Part shown: positions 7,141 through 14,591 of the stretch, one piece after another
How positions within the stretch are numbered: the first letter of the stretch is position 1
Layout: every line of letters begins with the position of its first letter
Source of the DNA: a virus
Virus record (IMG/VR): IMGVR_UViG_3300020463_002038
Span: 1 to 22,054 of that record
Strand: one strand, 5' to 3'
Length of the DNA: 22,054 nt
Translations under genes and position numbers: made by a program
Notes under the pieces: generated by a model
What the model saw: only the letters and a program-made list of their open reading frames with translations
What the model was told of the DNA's origin: nothing
The model's database searches: none

Positions 7141-8234
7141 TATGTATTATCCGCTCTTGTTTTAATTACTTGGCTCATTGGCTGTTGTTCTTTAAATTCT
7201 TGATTGTCTACTATTGTAGTACGGTCTGGATTATTAATAAATCCACTTGCATTATATGTTCTGTCTGTCCATGTTTTGTCGGTGATATTATCATATAGTC
7301 TGTGCCATTTACTACCTCTTCGAACAAATAATCTATTTGGGCTAAAGTCATTTCTAATAAAGTACTCGCCTTCATTGGGATTACTTGGAAATTGATCTCC
7401 AGTACTAATAGATTCACCGTGATTATAGTTTTCGTCTTTGTTAACAATTCCTCCAGCTGTAGCATCATCATAACCAAACAAGTGATCTGTTAAACTTGTT
7501 CCGGTCGGATCTTCAGCATCTGCAGCAGAAATAATTGCATCGCTAATATTAAATTCTGTTTTATATGTACTAAGATCATTTTTGAGACTGTTTGCATCAT
7601 CACTGTCGCCAAGTATATCGTAGTATTCTTGACTGTCTGTAAGTGGGCTTAGTTTAACACGCCAAATATGTGGATACCAAGTTTGACTAAATCCTTCAGC
7701 ACCTCTGTTCGCATCGTTGATAACATAATATTTGTTAATAGCTTTCTTATCATTACTCAATAATAGTGCATCTCTAAGATGTGGCAATTCTAATACATCT
7801 CCTGGCATTAGTTTTCTTCCTACAATGTCGACCATTTCATTCATATGGAATGTCATGTACAACATATCGTTACTTAAAAACAATCCAAATTGTGTTAGAT
7901 CAAAATCTGTATCTTGAACATTGTAGACACCACGTAATTCATAAATGTCTTGGTCATACTTGCGGTCTCTGTTTTCCATAAACAGCAAGTCTTGTATTTT
8001 TGTTTCGTTTATAACGCCGCCTACGTTAACTTCTTCTCCACTAAGTGGATCTACTTCTGTTCCACTGAGATAGTTGGGCTGGCTGGGGTCATTCTTATCA
8101 TTACCTACTGCTGGTCCTATGTATTTGTGTACATGAACTCCGGTACCTCCGATACTAAACTGCTCACGGATAGAGTTATCCATGTAGTGATAATCGTTAG
8201 TTTTGGTCGGTTTATATAAACTTAATCTTGGCAT
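7140..8234 (-). CDS. gp14: T4 gp14-like neck protein
   Basis: Neck protein joining the head vertex to the tail. The best start is the ATG at 8234 (MPRLSLYKPTKT), exactly 5 nt after a late-promoter box. An upstream in-frame ATG at 8276 would put the box inside the gene. That makes 364 residues against about 256 in T4. Family features: IREQFSIGGTGVHVHKYIGP, then NETKIQDLLFMENRDRKYD, FDLTQFGLFLSNDMLYMTFH, LMPGDVLELPHLRD, KYYVINDANRGAEGFSQTW and WRVKLSPLTDSQEY. The C-terminal extension includes PNEGEYFIRND...WHRLYD, similar to modules in gp15 and gp18. No Shine-Dalgarno sequence is visible, which fits a leaderless mRNA. Confidence 0.87.
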   Translation of the reverse strand: MPRLSLYKPTKTNDYHYMDNSIREQFSIGGTGVHVHKYIGPAVGNDKNDPSQPNYLSGTEVDPLSGEEVNVGGVINETKIQDLLFMENRDRKYDQDIYELRGVYNVQDTDFDLTQFGLFLSNDMLYMTFHMNEMVDIVGRKLMPGDVLELPHLRDALLLSNDKKAINKYYVINDANRGAEGFSQTWYPHIWRVKLSPLTDSQEYYDILGDSDDANSLKNDLSTYKTEFNISDAIISAADAEDPTGTSLTDHLFGYDDATAGGIVNKDENYNHGESISTGDQFPSNPNEGEYFIRNDFSPNRLFVRRGSKWHRLYDNITDKTWTDRTYNASGFINNPDRTTIVDNQEFKEQQPMSQVIKTRADNT

Positions 8235-8239
8235 ACAGT

Positions 8240-8247
8240 TATTTATC
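8240..8247 (-). promoter_or_regulatory. Late promoter box, GATAAATA, for gp14-gp15-SGNH-Nudix
   Basis: Minus-strand GATAAATA matches the T4 late box at 7 of 8 positions and is followed by 5 nt (ACTGT) and the gp14 ATG at 8234. The spacing is the same as at 1234, 9822 and 10526. Confidence 0.75.
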
Positions 8248-8261
8248 GTGAATCTACAAGG

Positions 8262-8289
8262 TTGACAAATAAGCAAACGGTGTTATATT
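8262..8289 (+). promoter_or_regulatory. sigma70-type promoter, copy 1
   Basis: TTGACA at 8262-8267, a 16-nt spacer and TATATT at 8284-8289. It drives the small gene at 8317 and is divergent from the gp14 late box, 15 nt away. Confidence 0.82.
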
Positions 8290-8316
8290 AGTAAGAAAAC
8301 TTCGAAGGGAATACCA

Positions 8317-8514
8317 GTGAAGACAATATTCATATTCTTATTACTGTCAACTGACATGGACATGACATTGGATGCAACGGCTGTGTATGGTCTACAAACA
8401 TTAGAACAATGTAACTTTATTTTAGAAACAATCAAGGGAGAGTTCAACGCAACAGACGGATACTGTTACGATGATAGCACCGGAGATATACACACAAAGT
8501 TTGGAAACTCATAA
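8317..8514 (+). CDS. Small, possibly exported protein (65 aa)
   Basis: I do not recognise this protein. The GTG at 8317 follows GAAGGGA at 8304-8310 with normal spacing, and a sigma70 promoter lies just upstream. The N-terminus (MKTIFIFLLLSTDM) is a short Lys-then-hydrophobic stretch like a signal peptide or membrane anchor, though the core is short and followed by acidic residues. The rest contains LEQCNFILETIKGEFNATD and one further Cys (GYCYDD). Two cysteines could form a disulphide if it is exported. The gene is monocistronic: its stop is followed by a second copy of the same promoter. An early membrane or periplasmic accessory protein is a guess. Confidence 0.6.
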   Translation: MKTIFIFLLLSTDMDMTLDATAVYGLQTLEQCNFILETIKGEFNATDGYCYDDSTGDIHTKFGNS

Positions 8515-8524
8515 ATCTAAGAGG

Positions 8525-8552
8525 TTGACAAATAAGTAAATGGTGTTATATT
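8525..8552 (+). promoter_or_regulatory. sigma70-type promoter, copy 2
   Basis: TTGACA at 8525-8530, a 16-nt spacer and TATATT at 8547-8552. The gene at 8588 follows, with a GAGGAG ribosome site just before it. Confidence 0.82.
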
Positions 8553-8587
8553 AGTAAGTAGACACAGAAAACTTTGAGGAGACTCGT

Positions 8588-9826
8588 ATGGCTAGAGTGA
8601 ATAAAATTACAGGTCGAGCAGTCAAGAAGAAAACGCCATTAAAGCGTATTAGTAAGCGTGGCTTGCAAGCACCTGGATTTGAAGGTTGGGAAAATTTATC
8701 TGGTGATAAGTTTCACAGACTAAAACGTCACAATAATGATTTCTGGTATATGAACTACAAGCATAATGAAAATATTGAACATTTGTTTACTTGGATGAAA
8801 CAAAATGATTACAGTAGATCAGATATTTCAAATGCAAAGAAAGCCGCTAAACATGAAGGGTTAGTAGGTATCTACTGTCGTATGCTGTTAGACGGGTGTC
8901 CAGACTATAATGAAAAAGAACAAGATTACTGGCAAGCATGTCCTGGCACAAATGGTGACATTGCTCCTATGACAGATTATATCAAACCCAAAGTTACTGA
9001 ACTTGTAGAAGCCGGTAAACTTATTGTCGAAGAGAAAAAATCTACAACTAAAAATATATATATTCCTAGCATACAGGAACGTTTGCAAGAAGCGGCTGAA
9101 GAAAAAACAGGCGAGCTAGACGAATGGATTGATAACTGGATGCGTGATCCTAAAAAGAATCCACTGAAAGATGTACATCCTATTAAATTGTTTAAGAAGA
9201 ACGGAATTAATCTAGGACACTTGCGTTTTGTGACAAACTGGTATAGTGGCGGCTATGAAGAACTACAAGAACTAGCTGATCTTCCAACACCTAAGAAACG
9301 TGACGATATGCAAGTACAACTTGCAGAGGGATATGAAACTTATACTAAAGCACAGATAAAAGAACTTACAGACTTTTATAAGAGATTGTACGATGCTATC
9401 GATATTATGAAAGCAGAGCAAAAACAAAACAGGGCAGTGCGTAAACCCAAAGTTAAAAGTGCTCAAGAGCTAGTTAAGAAGCTCAAGTTTAAGCCTAGTG
9501 ACGGAGACTTTGGTATTGCTAGTGTTAACCCAAGTGAGATCATTGATGCAACTGCCGTAGTTGTGTTTAACACAAAGAATCGTAAGATAGGCATTTACTA
9601 TGCAGATGATCATGCACAGTTTAAAGTTAAAGGAACTACACTACAACACTTTAGCGAAACCCGTAGCTTGCAGAAAACAGTTCGTAAGCCAGAAGAAATA
9701 CTGCCTAACTGGAAAAAAGTTACCAAACATAAACTAAAAGCACAATTTGGATATCTCAAAACAACTGAAACTAAAATGAATGGCAGGTTCAATGCCGATA
9801 CGATTATTCTCAAAGCATTCAAATAA
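8588..9826 (+). CDS. Basic protein of unknown function (412 aa)
   Basis: No function recognised. The ATG at 8588 has a GAGGAG site and a sigma70 promoter upstream, so it is likely early or middle. The N-terminus is strongly basic (about 25 residues with ITGRAVKKKTPLKRISKRG), suggesting nucleic-acid contact. Other visible segments are NDFWYMNYKHNENIEHLFTW, VGIYCRMLLDGCPDYNE, an acidic linker near 155-180, a lysine-rich region around 290-305, and a C-terminal half with VVVFNTKNRKIGIYYADD and LKTTETKMNGRFNADTIILK, which reads as beta-rich. No Walker, HNH, GIY-YIG or polymerase motif was seen. Its stop codon TAA lies inside the next late-promoter box. The codon use and lack of breaks make it clearly real. 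Confidence 0.85.
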   Translation: MARVNKITGRAVKKKTPLKRISKRGLQAPGFEGWENLSGDKFHRLKRHNNDFWYMNYKHNENIEHLFTWMKQNDYSRSDISNAKKAAKHEGLVGIYCRMLLDGCPDYNEKEQDYWQACPGTNGDIAPMTDYIKPKVTELVEAGKLIVEEKKSTTKNIYIPSIQERLQEAAEEKTGELDEWIDNWMRDPKKNPLKDVHPIKLFKKNGINLGHLRFVTNWYSGGYEELQELADLPTPKKRDDMQVQLAEGYETYTKAQIKELTDFYKRLYDAIDIMKAEQKQNRAVRKPKVKSAQELVKKLKFKPSDGDFGIASVNPSEIIDATAVVVFNTKNRKIGIYYADDHAQFKVKGTTLQHFSETRSLQKTVRKPEEILPNWKKVTKHKLKAQFGYLKTTETKMNGRFNADTIILKAFK

Positions 9827-9829
9827 ATA
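9822..9829 (+). promoter_or_regulatory. Late promoter box, AATAAATA, containing the upstream stop codon
   Basis: AATAAATA followed by 5 nt (CATGC) and the ATG at 9835. The TAA at 9824-9826 is also the stop of the gene before. There is no separate ribosome site. Confidence 0.72.
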
Positions 9830-9834
9830 CATGC

Positions 9835-10530
9835 ATGAAGATATTTGAGGTAATAGCAGAAGCACGGGTTGAACCTGACAAAGAGTTTATGAGTCAAGCA
9901 GAGGAGATATTAGATGATAGTATCTCTGAGTACCAGGATTACTTAGATGATAATGGTGACGTTGACGATATAAACGAACTTGAGGAAATACTCAACTCTA
10001 ATAATCATGATGATTTACCTATTGAGTTTTTTGCTACTGATCAGGACCGCAAAGATCCTAATGAATGGATTAGTGCAGAAGCTGGTGTAGAAAATGGTGA
10101 ACGATTTATGCAAGTGTATTTGTTCACAAAGAATTTACAAGGCAAATACGGACCAAAAACTTTTAAACAACTTGTGATGCGTATGTTAGCACATGAAACT
10201 ATACACTGGAACCAGTACAGTAAGATAGGACTAGATAAAGTTGGCAAAATTAAAAGTGGTCACCAAAAGGGTACTGAGATAGCTAGAAAAACTGGCAATG
10301 AACAAGATTGGATGCGTGAATATCTTAGAGACCCACACGAACTTATGGCATACGCCAGTGACTTAGCTAGTGAAATAAAAGATACAGATAATCCTGAGCA
10401 AGTGCTACGCAATCCAGAACAATACAAAAATGACTTGCCTAGCTATGCTAGATATAGAACTGTATTTGAGCCTAATAGCAAAGAGCTAAAGCAACTGCTC
10501 AAGTACACTGCGGATTATTATAACGGATAA
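9835..10530 (+). CDS. Putative zinc metallopeptidase (HExxH) with a capsid-targeting-like N-terminus
   Basis: 231 residues. H120-E-T-I-H124 within RMLAHETIHWNQYSK is an HExxH zinc site. DPHELMAYASDLA at about 166-178 offers a downstream Glu as a possible third ligand, as in gluzincin-like peptidases. The N-terminus MKIFEVIAEARVE ends a 9-residue peptide in I-A-E and closely resembles the capsid-targeting sequence of T4 internal proteins (for example IPIII), which gp21 cleaves after [L/I]-x-E. The stretch from 20 to 60 is acidic and probably helical. The ATG lies 5 nt from a late box and the stop TAA lies in the next box; gp13 follows. I infer a head-packaged or structural peptidase. Activity is not shown, and a peptidase fold without activity is possible. 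Confidence 0.75.
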   Translation: MKIFEVIAEARVEPDKEFMSQAEEILDDSISEYQDYLDDNGDVDDINELEEILNSNNHDDLPIEFFATDQDRKDPNEWISAEAGVENGERFMQVYLFTKNLQGKYGPKTFKQLVMRMLAHETIHWNQYSKIGLDKVGKIKSGHQKGTEIARKTGNEQDWMREYLRDPHELMAYASDLASEIKDTDNPEQVLRNPEQYKNDLPSYARYRTVFEPNSKELKQLLKYTADYYNG

Positions 10531-10533
10531 ATA
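10526..10533 (+). promoter_or_regulatory. Late promoter box, GATAAATA, containing the upstream stop codon
   Basis: GATAAATA followed by 5 nt (TTAGT) and the gp13 ATG at 10539. The TAA at 10528-10530 ends the metallopeptidase gene. Same stop-box-start geometry as at 9822. Confidence 0.75.
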
Positions 10534-10538
10534 TTAGT

Positions 10539-11276
10539 ATGGCACAGAGAGATGACTTAACAAAAGAGATAGAACTACGTTTAGGTGGTCAAATGGTTGA
10601 TGTAGAACTCGACCCTGAACACTATGAACTATCTATTAATAAAAGTTTTGAAAAATATAGACAACGCAGTGAAAATTCAGTTGAAGAATCTTTTATTCCG
10701 TTAACTGTAGCAGTGGACACAAGCGAATATACGTTAGAAAGTAGTATAGTTGATGTATATGATATCTATAGACGCAGTAGCGGAACACTAACCGGCAACG
10801 GCGCTGACATTGAACCATTCGAAAGTGCATATTTAAATAGCTATCTATTACATAGTGGTAGAGCAGGCGGCATGGCTACATTTGATGCTCTTAGTCAACA
10901 CAGAGAAACATTGGGTAAATTGTTTGGAGAACAAATTATGTTTACCTGGAATACTGTTACTAAGAAGTTATTATTACACAGAAAAATTAAAGCAAAAGAC
11001 ACTTATTACTTGCATGTTTATAAACAGCGTAGTGATGAAGAGTTATTAGTAGATCCTTATAGCGGTCCTTGGTTAAAAGAGTTTGCTCTTGCTCATGCTA
11101 AACTGATGCTAGCTGAAGCTAGAGGCAAGTTTAATACTATCGCAGGACCGCAAGGCGGTACTAGCCTTAATGCTGATGCATTGCGTAACGATGCACAAAT
11201 GTCAATGGACAAGCTAGAAGATGATCTCAAATATTATGCTGAAGGTCAAATGGGCCTTGGCGTTATTATTGGTTGA
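10539..11276 (+). CDS. gp13: T4 gp13-like neck protein
   Basis: 245 residues, shorter than T4 gp13 (about 309). Family features: LTKEIELRLGGQMVDVELDP at the N-terminus (T4 has a similar rRLG...VELT start), HYELSINKSFEKY, a central domain with FGEQIMFTWN and YYLHVYKQ, then WLKEFALAHAKLMLAEARGK, a helical region and the closing GLGVIIG, which parallels the T4 ending. gp13 binds the portal and, with gp14, builds the neck that accepts the tail. Here gp13 is on the plus strand about 2.3 kb from gp14, which is on the minus strand. It has no Shine-Dalgarno sequence and starts 5 nt from a late box. The stop TGA lies within the TTGACA of the next promoter. Confidence 0.85.
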   Translation: MAQRDDLTKEIELRLGGQMVDVELDPEHYELSINKSFEKYRQRSENSVEESFIPLTVAVDTSEYTLESSIVDVYDIYRRSSGTLTGNGADIEPFESAYLNSYLLHSGRAGGMATFDALSQHRETLGKLFGEQIMFTWNTVTKKLLLHRKIKAKDTYYLHVYKQRSDEELLVDPYSGPWLKEFALAHAKLMLAEARGKFNTIAGPQGGTSLNADALRNDAQMSMDKLEDDLKYYAEGQMGLGVIIG

Positions 11277-11301
11277 CATCGCAACTATTATCCTTTACTA
11301 T
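11273..11301 (+). promoter_or_regulatory. Probable sigma70 promoter for the dNMP kinase gene
   Basis: Perfect TTGACA at 11273-11278 overlapping the gp13 stop, a 17-nt spacer and TACTAT at 11296-11301 (4 of 6). The kinase ATG at 11329 follows with a GGAG site. TATACA at a 20-nt spacer is a poorer alternative -10. Confidence 0.6.
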
Positions 11302-11328
11302 ACATTATAACTTTTAATTGGAGCATCA

Positions 11329-11925
11329 ATGATAATTGGTATATGTGGTCTAATCGGCAGTGGAAAAGGAACTGTTGCCGATATTTTAGTTGAAAATCAC
11401 GGATTTGAAAAACTTAGTTTTGCTGACAAACTTAAAGATGGTGTAGCAACTGTATTTGGTTGGGATAGAGATTTATTAGAAGGCGATACAGACCGCAGTC
11501 GAATATGGAGAGAAAAAGAAGATACGTTTTGGACTAAAGAAACTGGTCAACTTATTACACCTAGATTAGTGTTACAATTATTTGGTACAGATTGTATGCG
11601 TAATGGATTTGATGATAGCATATGGGTAAGTCTTGTTAAACAACGTATAGTAGACAATCCAGATAATAATTGGGTAATACCTGATGTGCGTTTCCCCAAT
11701 GAAATGGATATGATACAAGAAATTGGAGGTCAGGTTTGGCAAGCAAGACGTGGAGATTTGCCAGACTGGTTTACAAATTGTAGAGATAACAATGTTAAAC
11801 CAGAAGATATACACCCAAGTGAATGGGCATGGATATTACCAGATGAAAAATTTAATCAAATTATCTATAACGATAACACACTAGAAGATCTGCTAATAAA
11901 AGTTAAAGAAATCATTAAGTGCTAG
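11329..11925 (+). CDS. gp1: Deoxynucleoside monophosphate kinase (T4 gp1-like)
   Basis: 198 residues beginning with the P-loop GLIGSGKGT at 7-15, followed by FEKLSFADKLKDGVATVFGW, a nucleotide-monophosphate-binding region typical of the T4 dNMP kinase family. Later come PRLVLQLFGTDCMR, NNWVIPDVRFPNEMD and GGQVWQARRG. The T4 enzyme (about 241 residues) phosphorylates dGMP, dTMP and hydroxymethyl-dCMP; which substrates this one takes is not readable. It feeds the dNTP pool during phage replication. It has its own sigma70-like promoter in the middle of late genes, which fits earlier expression than gp13 and gp18. The ATG at 11329 has GGAG just upstream. Confidence 0.92.
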   Translation: MIIGICGLIGSGKGTVADILVENHGFEKLSFADKLKDGVATVFGWDRDLLEGDTDRSRIWREKEDTFWTKETGQLITPRLVLQLFGTDCMRNGFDDSIWVSLVKQRIVDNPDNNWVIPDVRFPNEMDMIQEIGGQVWQARRGDLPDWFTNCRDNNVKPEDIHPSEWAWILPDEKFNQIIYNDNTLEDLLIKVKEIIKC

Positions 11926-11947
11926 GTTAACCTCCGTAACCCCCTAG
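11922..11947 (+). terminator. Weak hairpin after the kinase gene, possible terminator
   Basis: CTAGGTTA pairs with TAAC...CTAG around a 7-nt loop, with a 3-nt bulge of C. There is no T run after it, so intrinsic termination is doubtful; it may only be a structured leader or a processing site. Confidence 0.3.
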
Positions 11948-11962
11948 ATATATAGTGGTCCT

Positions 11963-11970
11963 GGTAAATA
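11963..11970 (+). promoter_or_regulatory. Late promoter box, GGTAAATA, for the tail sheath gene
   Basis: GGTAAATA continues as CTACTAG, the same 13-nt run TAAATACTACTAG seen at 16043-16057. The gp18 ATG is 32 nt downstream with its own AGGAG site. The first two bases depart from the box. Confidence 0.6.
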
Positions 11971-12002
11971 CTACTAGCAAATTACTTTAGAGGAGCGATA
12001 AT

Positions 12003-14495
12003 ATGGCATTAGTCTCAGCAGGTGTTGAAGTTAGTGTAGTAGATGAAAGTGCTTATGGTGCCCCAGGTGCTGGTACAGTACCACTACTACTAGTTGCAAC
12101 ACGTCAAGATAAAACAGATCCAACTGGTAGTGAAGCGGACGGTAAAGCTAAATTTACTAAATCAGCACAAGCAGGCAAGGTAATTAAAGTTACTAGCCAG
12201 CGTGAGTTGTCACAGTTTTTTGGTAACCCAACTTTCACTAAAAATGGAGTTTCAGTTGTACAAGGTAGTGAAACCAGCGAATATGGTTTAATGGCAGCGT
12301 ACAGCTACTTAGGACAAGGCAATCAAGCATTTGTTGTAAGAGCAGATTTAAATCTAGCACAATTAGAACATAGTACAACTGCACCAACAGCGGTGTATAG
12401 TACTGCTAACACACTTTGGTTAGACACAGATGCAAGTAAGTATGGTATCCACCAGTGGAACAACACAACTAGCAAATGGGTTAACAAAATTCCAGCAGTT
12501 GAAATTAACGTAGATGATGGTACAGACGTTGGCGGTGATGTACACACACCAGCTACTGCTGCAAGTGGTGCAACAGATGGAACATTCCTAGTTGTAGTAC
12601 ACGTTGATAACGAAGCATCAGTGAGTGGCGCACGTCAAATGAGTATTGAATACTTTTATGGTGTAGCTGGCGCATGGGAAGTTATGGACAGCGACAGTGA
12701 CATGACTGGCACAATTGGTGTAACTTATGATGAACACTTCAGTGCACCAGCAAGTCCAGCGGCTAATGATGTTTGGATTAAAACAACACGCCCAGGCAAC
12801 GGTTTAGCACTAGCACTAAGCACACACAATGGTACAGCATTTACATCTGCTACAGTACAAGGTATTAGTACTACACAAGCTGACGGTGCAGGAGCTATTG
12901 GTGATTTTGTTCCACAAGATGGTTCAAGTACAACTGCATTAACAACCGGCACAGCTACAGTAGGTCAATACTTGTTAGACCAACAAGCAAATACTAAAGC
13001 TACTATTGTTATTAGAGAAATAACAACAGGCGGCGCAGTAGGTGATTTAACAGCAACTACAGTATTAGCACAATCTGCAACACCAACTGGCACATTAGCT
13101 ACAGGTACATATTGGTTTACTAATCAACTTGATAAGTTAGATTTGTATGTAGTTACAGCAGGTAAGTTTTCACCCAAAGCAGGAACTTATAGCTCAACTG
13201 CACCAACAGGACCAAGCAGTGGTGATATTTGGGTAGACATTTCGCTAGCGGCAGAGAATCAAACTAACGAACGTGCTTATCCACACATTAAAGTTTATAA
13301 TGGTGCGGCATGGATTTCACATACAAACTCAGATCAAACAACCACAACAGGTGTATTGTTTGCTGATATTACAGACACAGCTGCAGATGCAACCAATGGC
13401 GGTGATGCTACAGTTATTAGTGGCGGACCAAATCCAGCTGTATATCCAAATGGAATGGTTGCTGTCAATATGGGACAGAGTCAAAACACAGTTCGAGCAT
13501 GGAATGGAACTGCTTGGAGAAATGGCGTAAGCAATCATGCAGATGGTAGCGGACGTTTTGGTAGATATGCACAACGTGGTGTTATTGCAACTGCAATGCA
13601 GGCAGTAGCAGCAGGTTCAGATCTTAGAGATCCACAATACAAGTACAGCTTGTTAGCGGCTCCGAATTATCCTGAGCTAGTAGACGAAATGGTAACACTT
13701 AATAGTGATAGAGGCGAAACAGCGTTTATTATTATTGACTCGCCAATGCGTAAAAATCCAACTGACGTTGTTAACTGGACTAAAAACAGTGGAAATGCAA
13801 CAGAAAATGGAGAAGATGGACTAGTAACAAAGAACACATACAGTGCAGTTTACTATCCAAGCGGAAACACTACAGAACCAGTAGAAGGTAATACTGTAGT
13901 TGTTCCTCCAAGTCATATGGCACTATACACATATGCGTACAACGACAACATTAGTTTCCAATGGTTTGCTCCAGCAGGAACTACAAGAGGTGTTGTACAA
14001 AATGCAAGTGCAGTAGGACATATTACAACAGAAGGTGAATTCAAAGCAATTAGTTTAACACAAGGTCAACGTGATGCTATGTATACTGATAAATTGAATC
14101 CAATTGCAACCTTCCCAGGGCAAGGAACAATAGTATTTGGACAGAAAACTTTACATGCTACAGCAAGTAGTTTGGATAGAGTTAATGTCGCACGTCTAGT
14201 TGCTTACTTGCGTGAAAGATTTGATGACATTGCTCGTCCATTCTTGTTTGAGATTAATGATGCACAAACAAGAGCTAGGGCCAAAGTAGTGTTTGAAAGA
14301 TTCCTATCAGACATCCTTAGTAGAAGAGGTCTCAATGACTTCGCAGTAGTATGTGATGATACAAACAATACACCAGCAAGAATTGATCGTAACGAATTTT
14401 ATGTTGATGTTGCTATTGAACCTTCAAAAGCAGCAGAATTCATTTATGTTCCGATTAGATTGGTGAATACAGGAACATTATCTACTACAAGTTAA
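12003..14495 (+). CDS. gp18: Tail sheath protein (T4 gp18-like) with a large module insert
   Basis: 830 residues against 659 in T4. The N-terminus (ALVSAGVEVSVVDESAYG) and the C-terminal third fit gp18: FPGQGTIVFGQKTLHATASS, LDRVNVARLVAYLRERFDD, then ARAKVVFERFLSDILSRRGL, FAVVCDDTNNTPARIDRNEF and VDVAIEPSKAAEFIYVPIR. The sheath contracts around the tube during DNA injection. Between about 125 and 506 are around five related modules, each with a W near a P/G turn (TLWLDT, DVWIKT, GTYWFT, DIWVDI, MVAVNM), four of them ending in a Trp/Asn-Gly-Thr-Ala-Trp-like segment (WNNTTSKW, HNGTAF, YNGAAW, WNGTAW). They are probably exposed on the sheath surface. The ATG has an AGGAG site; a strong terminator follows the stop. 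Confidence 0.93.
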   Translation: MALVSAGVEVSVVDESAYGAPGAGTVPLLLVATRQDKTDPTGSEADGKAKFTKSAQAGKVIKVTSQRELSQFFGNPTFTKNGVSVVQGSETSEYGLMAAYSYLGQGNQAFVVRADLNLAQLEHSTTAPTAVYSTANTLWLDTDASKYGIHQWNNTTSKWVNKIPAVEINVDDGTDVGGDVHTPATAASGATDGTFLVVVHVDNEASVSGARQMSIEYFYGVAGAWEVMDSDSDMTGTIGVTYDEHFSAPASPAANDVWIKTTRPGNGLALALSTHNGTAFTSATVQGISTTQADGAGAIGDFVPQDGSSTTALTTGTATVGQYLLDQQANTKATIVIREITTGGAVGDLTATTVLAQSATPTGTLATGTYWFTNQLDKLDLYVVTAGKFSPKAGTYSSTAPTGPSSGDIWVDISLAAENQTNERAYPHIKVYNGAAWISHTNSDQTTTTGVLFADITDTAADATNGGDATVISGGPNPAVYPNGMVAVNMGQSQNTVRAWNGTAWRNGVSNHADGSGRFGRYAQRGVIATAMQAVAAGSDLRDPQYKYSLLAAPNYPELVDEMVTLNSDRGETAFIIIDSPMRKNPTDVVNWTKNSGNATENGEDGLVTKNTYSAVYYPSGNTTEPVEGNTVVVPPSHMALYTYAYNDNISFQWFAPAGTTRGVVQNASAVGHITTEGEFKAISLTQGQRDAMYTDKLNPIATFPGQGTIVFGQKTLHATASSLDRVNVARLVAYLRERFDDIARPFLFEINDAQTRARAKVVFERFLSDILSRRGLNDFAVVCDDTNNTPARIDRNEFYVDVAIEPSKAAEFIYVPIRLVNTGTLSTTS

Positions 14496-14513
14496 AAAAT
14501 TAACAGAATACTT

Positions 14514-14543
14514 AATGGACGGCTTCGGCTGTCCATTTTTTTT
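14514..14543 (+). terminator. Strong intrinsic terminator after gp18
   Basis: AATGGACGGC - TTCG - GCTGTCCATT forms a 10-bp stem with one G-U pair closed by a stable UUCG tetraloop, and ends in 8 T. It would cap the gp18 transcript before the gp19 promoter. Confidence 0.93.
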
Positions 14544-14554
14544 GAGCTCATTTC

Positions 14555-14562
14555 GATAAATA
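14555..14562 (+). promoter_or_regulatory. Late promoter box, GATAAATA, for gp19
   Basis: GATAAATACTAA lies 12 nt after the terminator T run. The gp19 ATG is 29 nt downstream with a GAGGAG ribosome site, so this mRNA has a leader, unlike those with 5-nt spacing. Confidence 0.75.
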
Positions 14563-14591
14563 CTAACAGCCGGTATAACGAGGAGATTCAC

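Larger units (their letters stand above)
8260..8558 (+). repeat. Pair of 36-bp direct repeats carrying sigma70 promoters (8260-8295 and 8523-8558)
   Basis: The two 36-bp copies differ at only two positions. Each holds GGTTGACA, a 16-nt spacer and TATATTAGTAAG. Looser similarity extends several bases upstream. The repeats frame the small gene at 8317, as if a promoter-gene unit had been duplicated. Confidence 0.9.

Noticed and set aside
8235-8276. Upstream ATG at 8276 for gp14
   Set aside because: It would place the late-promoter box inside the gene and overlap the divergent sigma70 promoter; ATG 8234 is 5 nt from the box.
13273-13574. Overlapping out-of-frame ORFs inside gp18, both strands
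   Set aside because: They lie wholly within the sheath gene with no ribosome site or promoter and poor composition.
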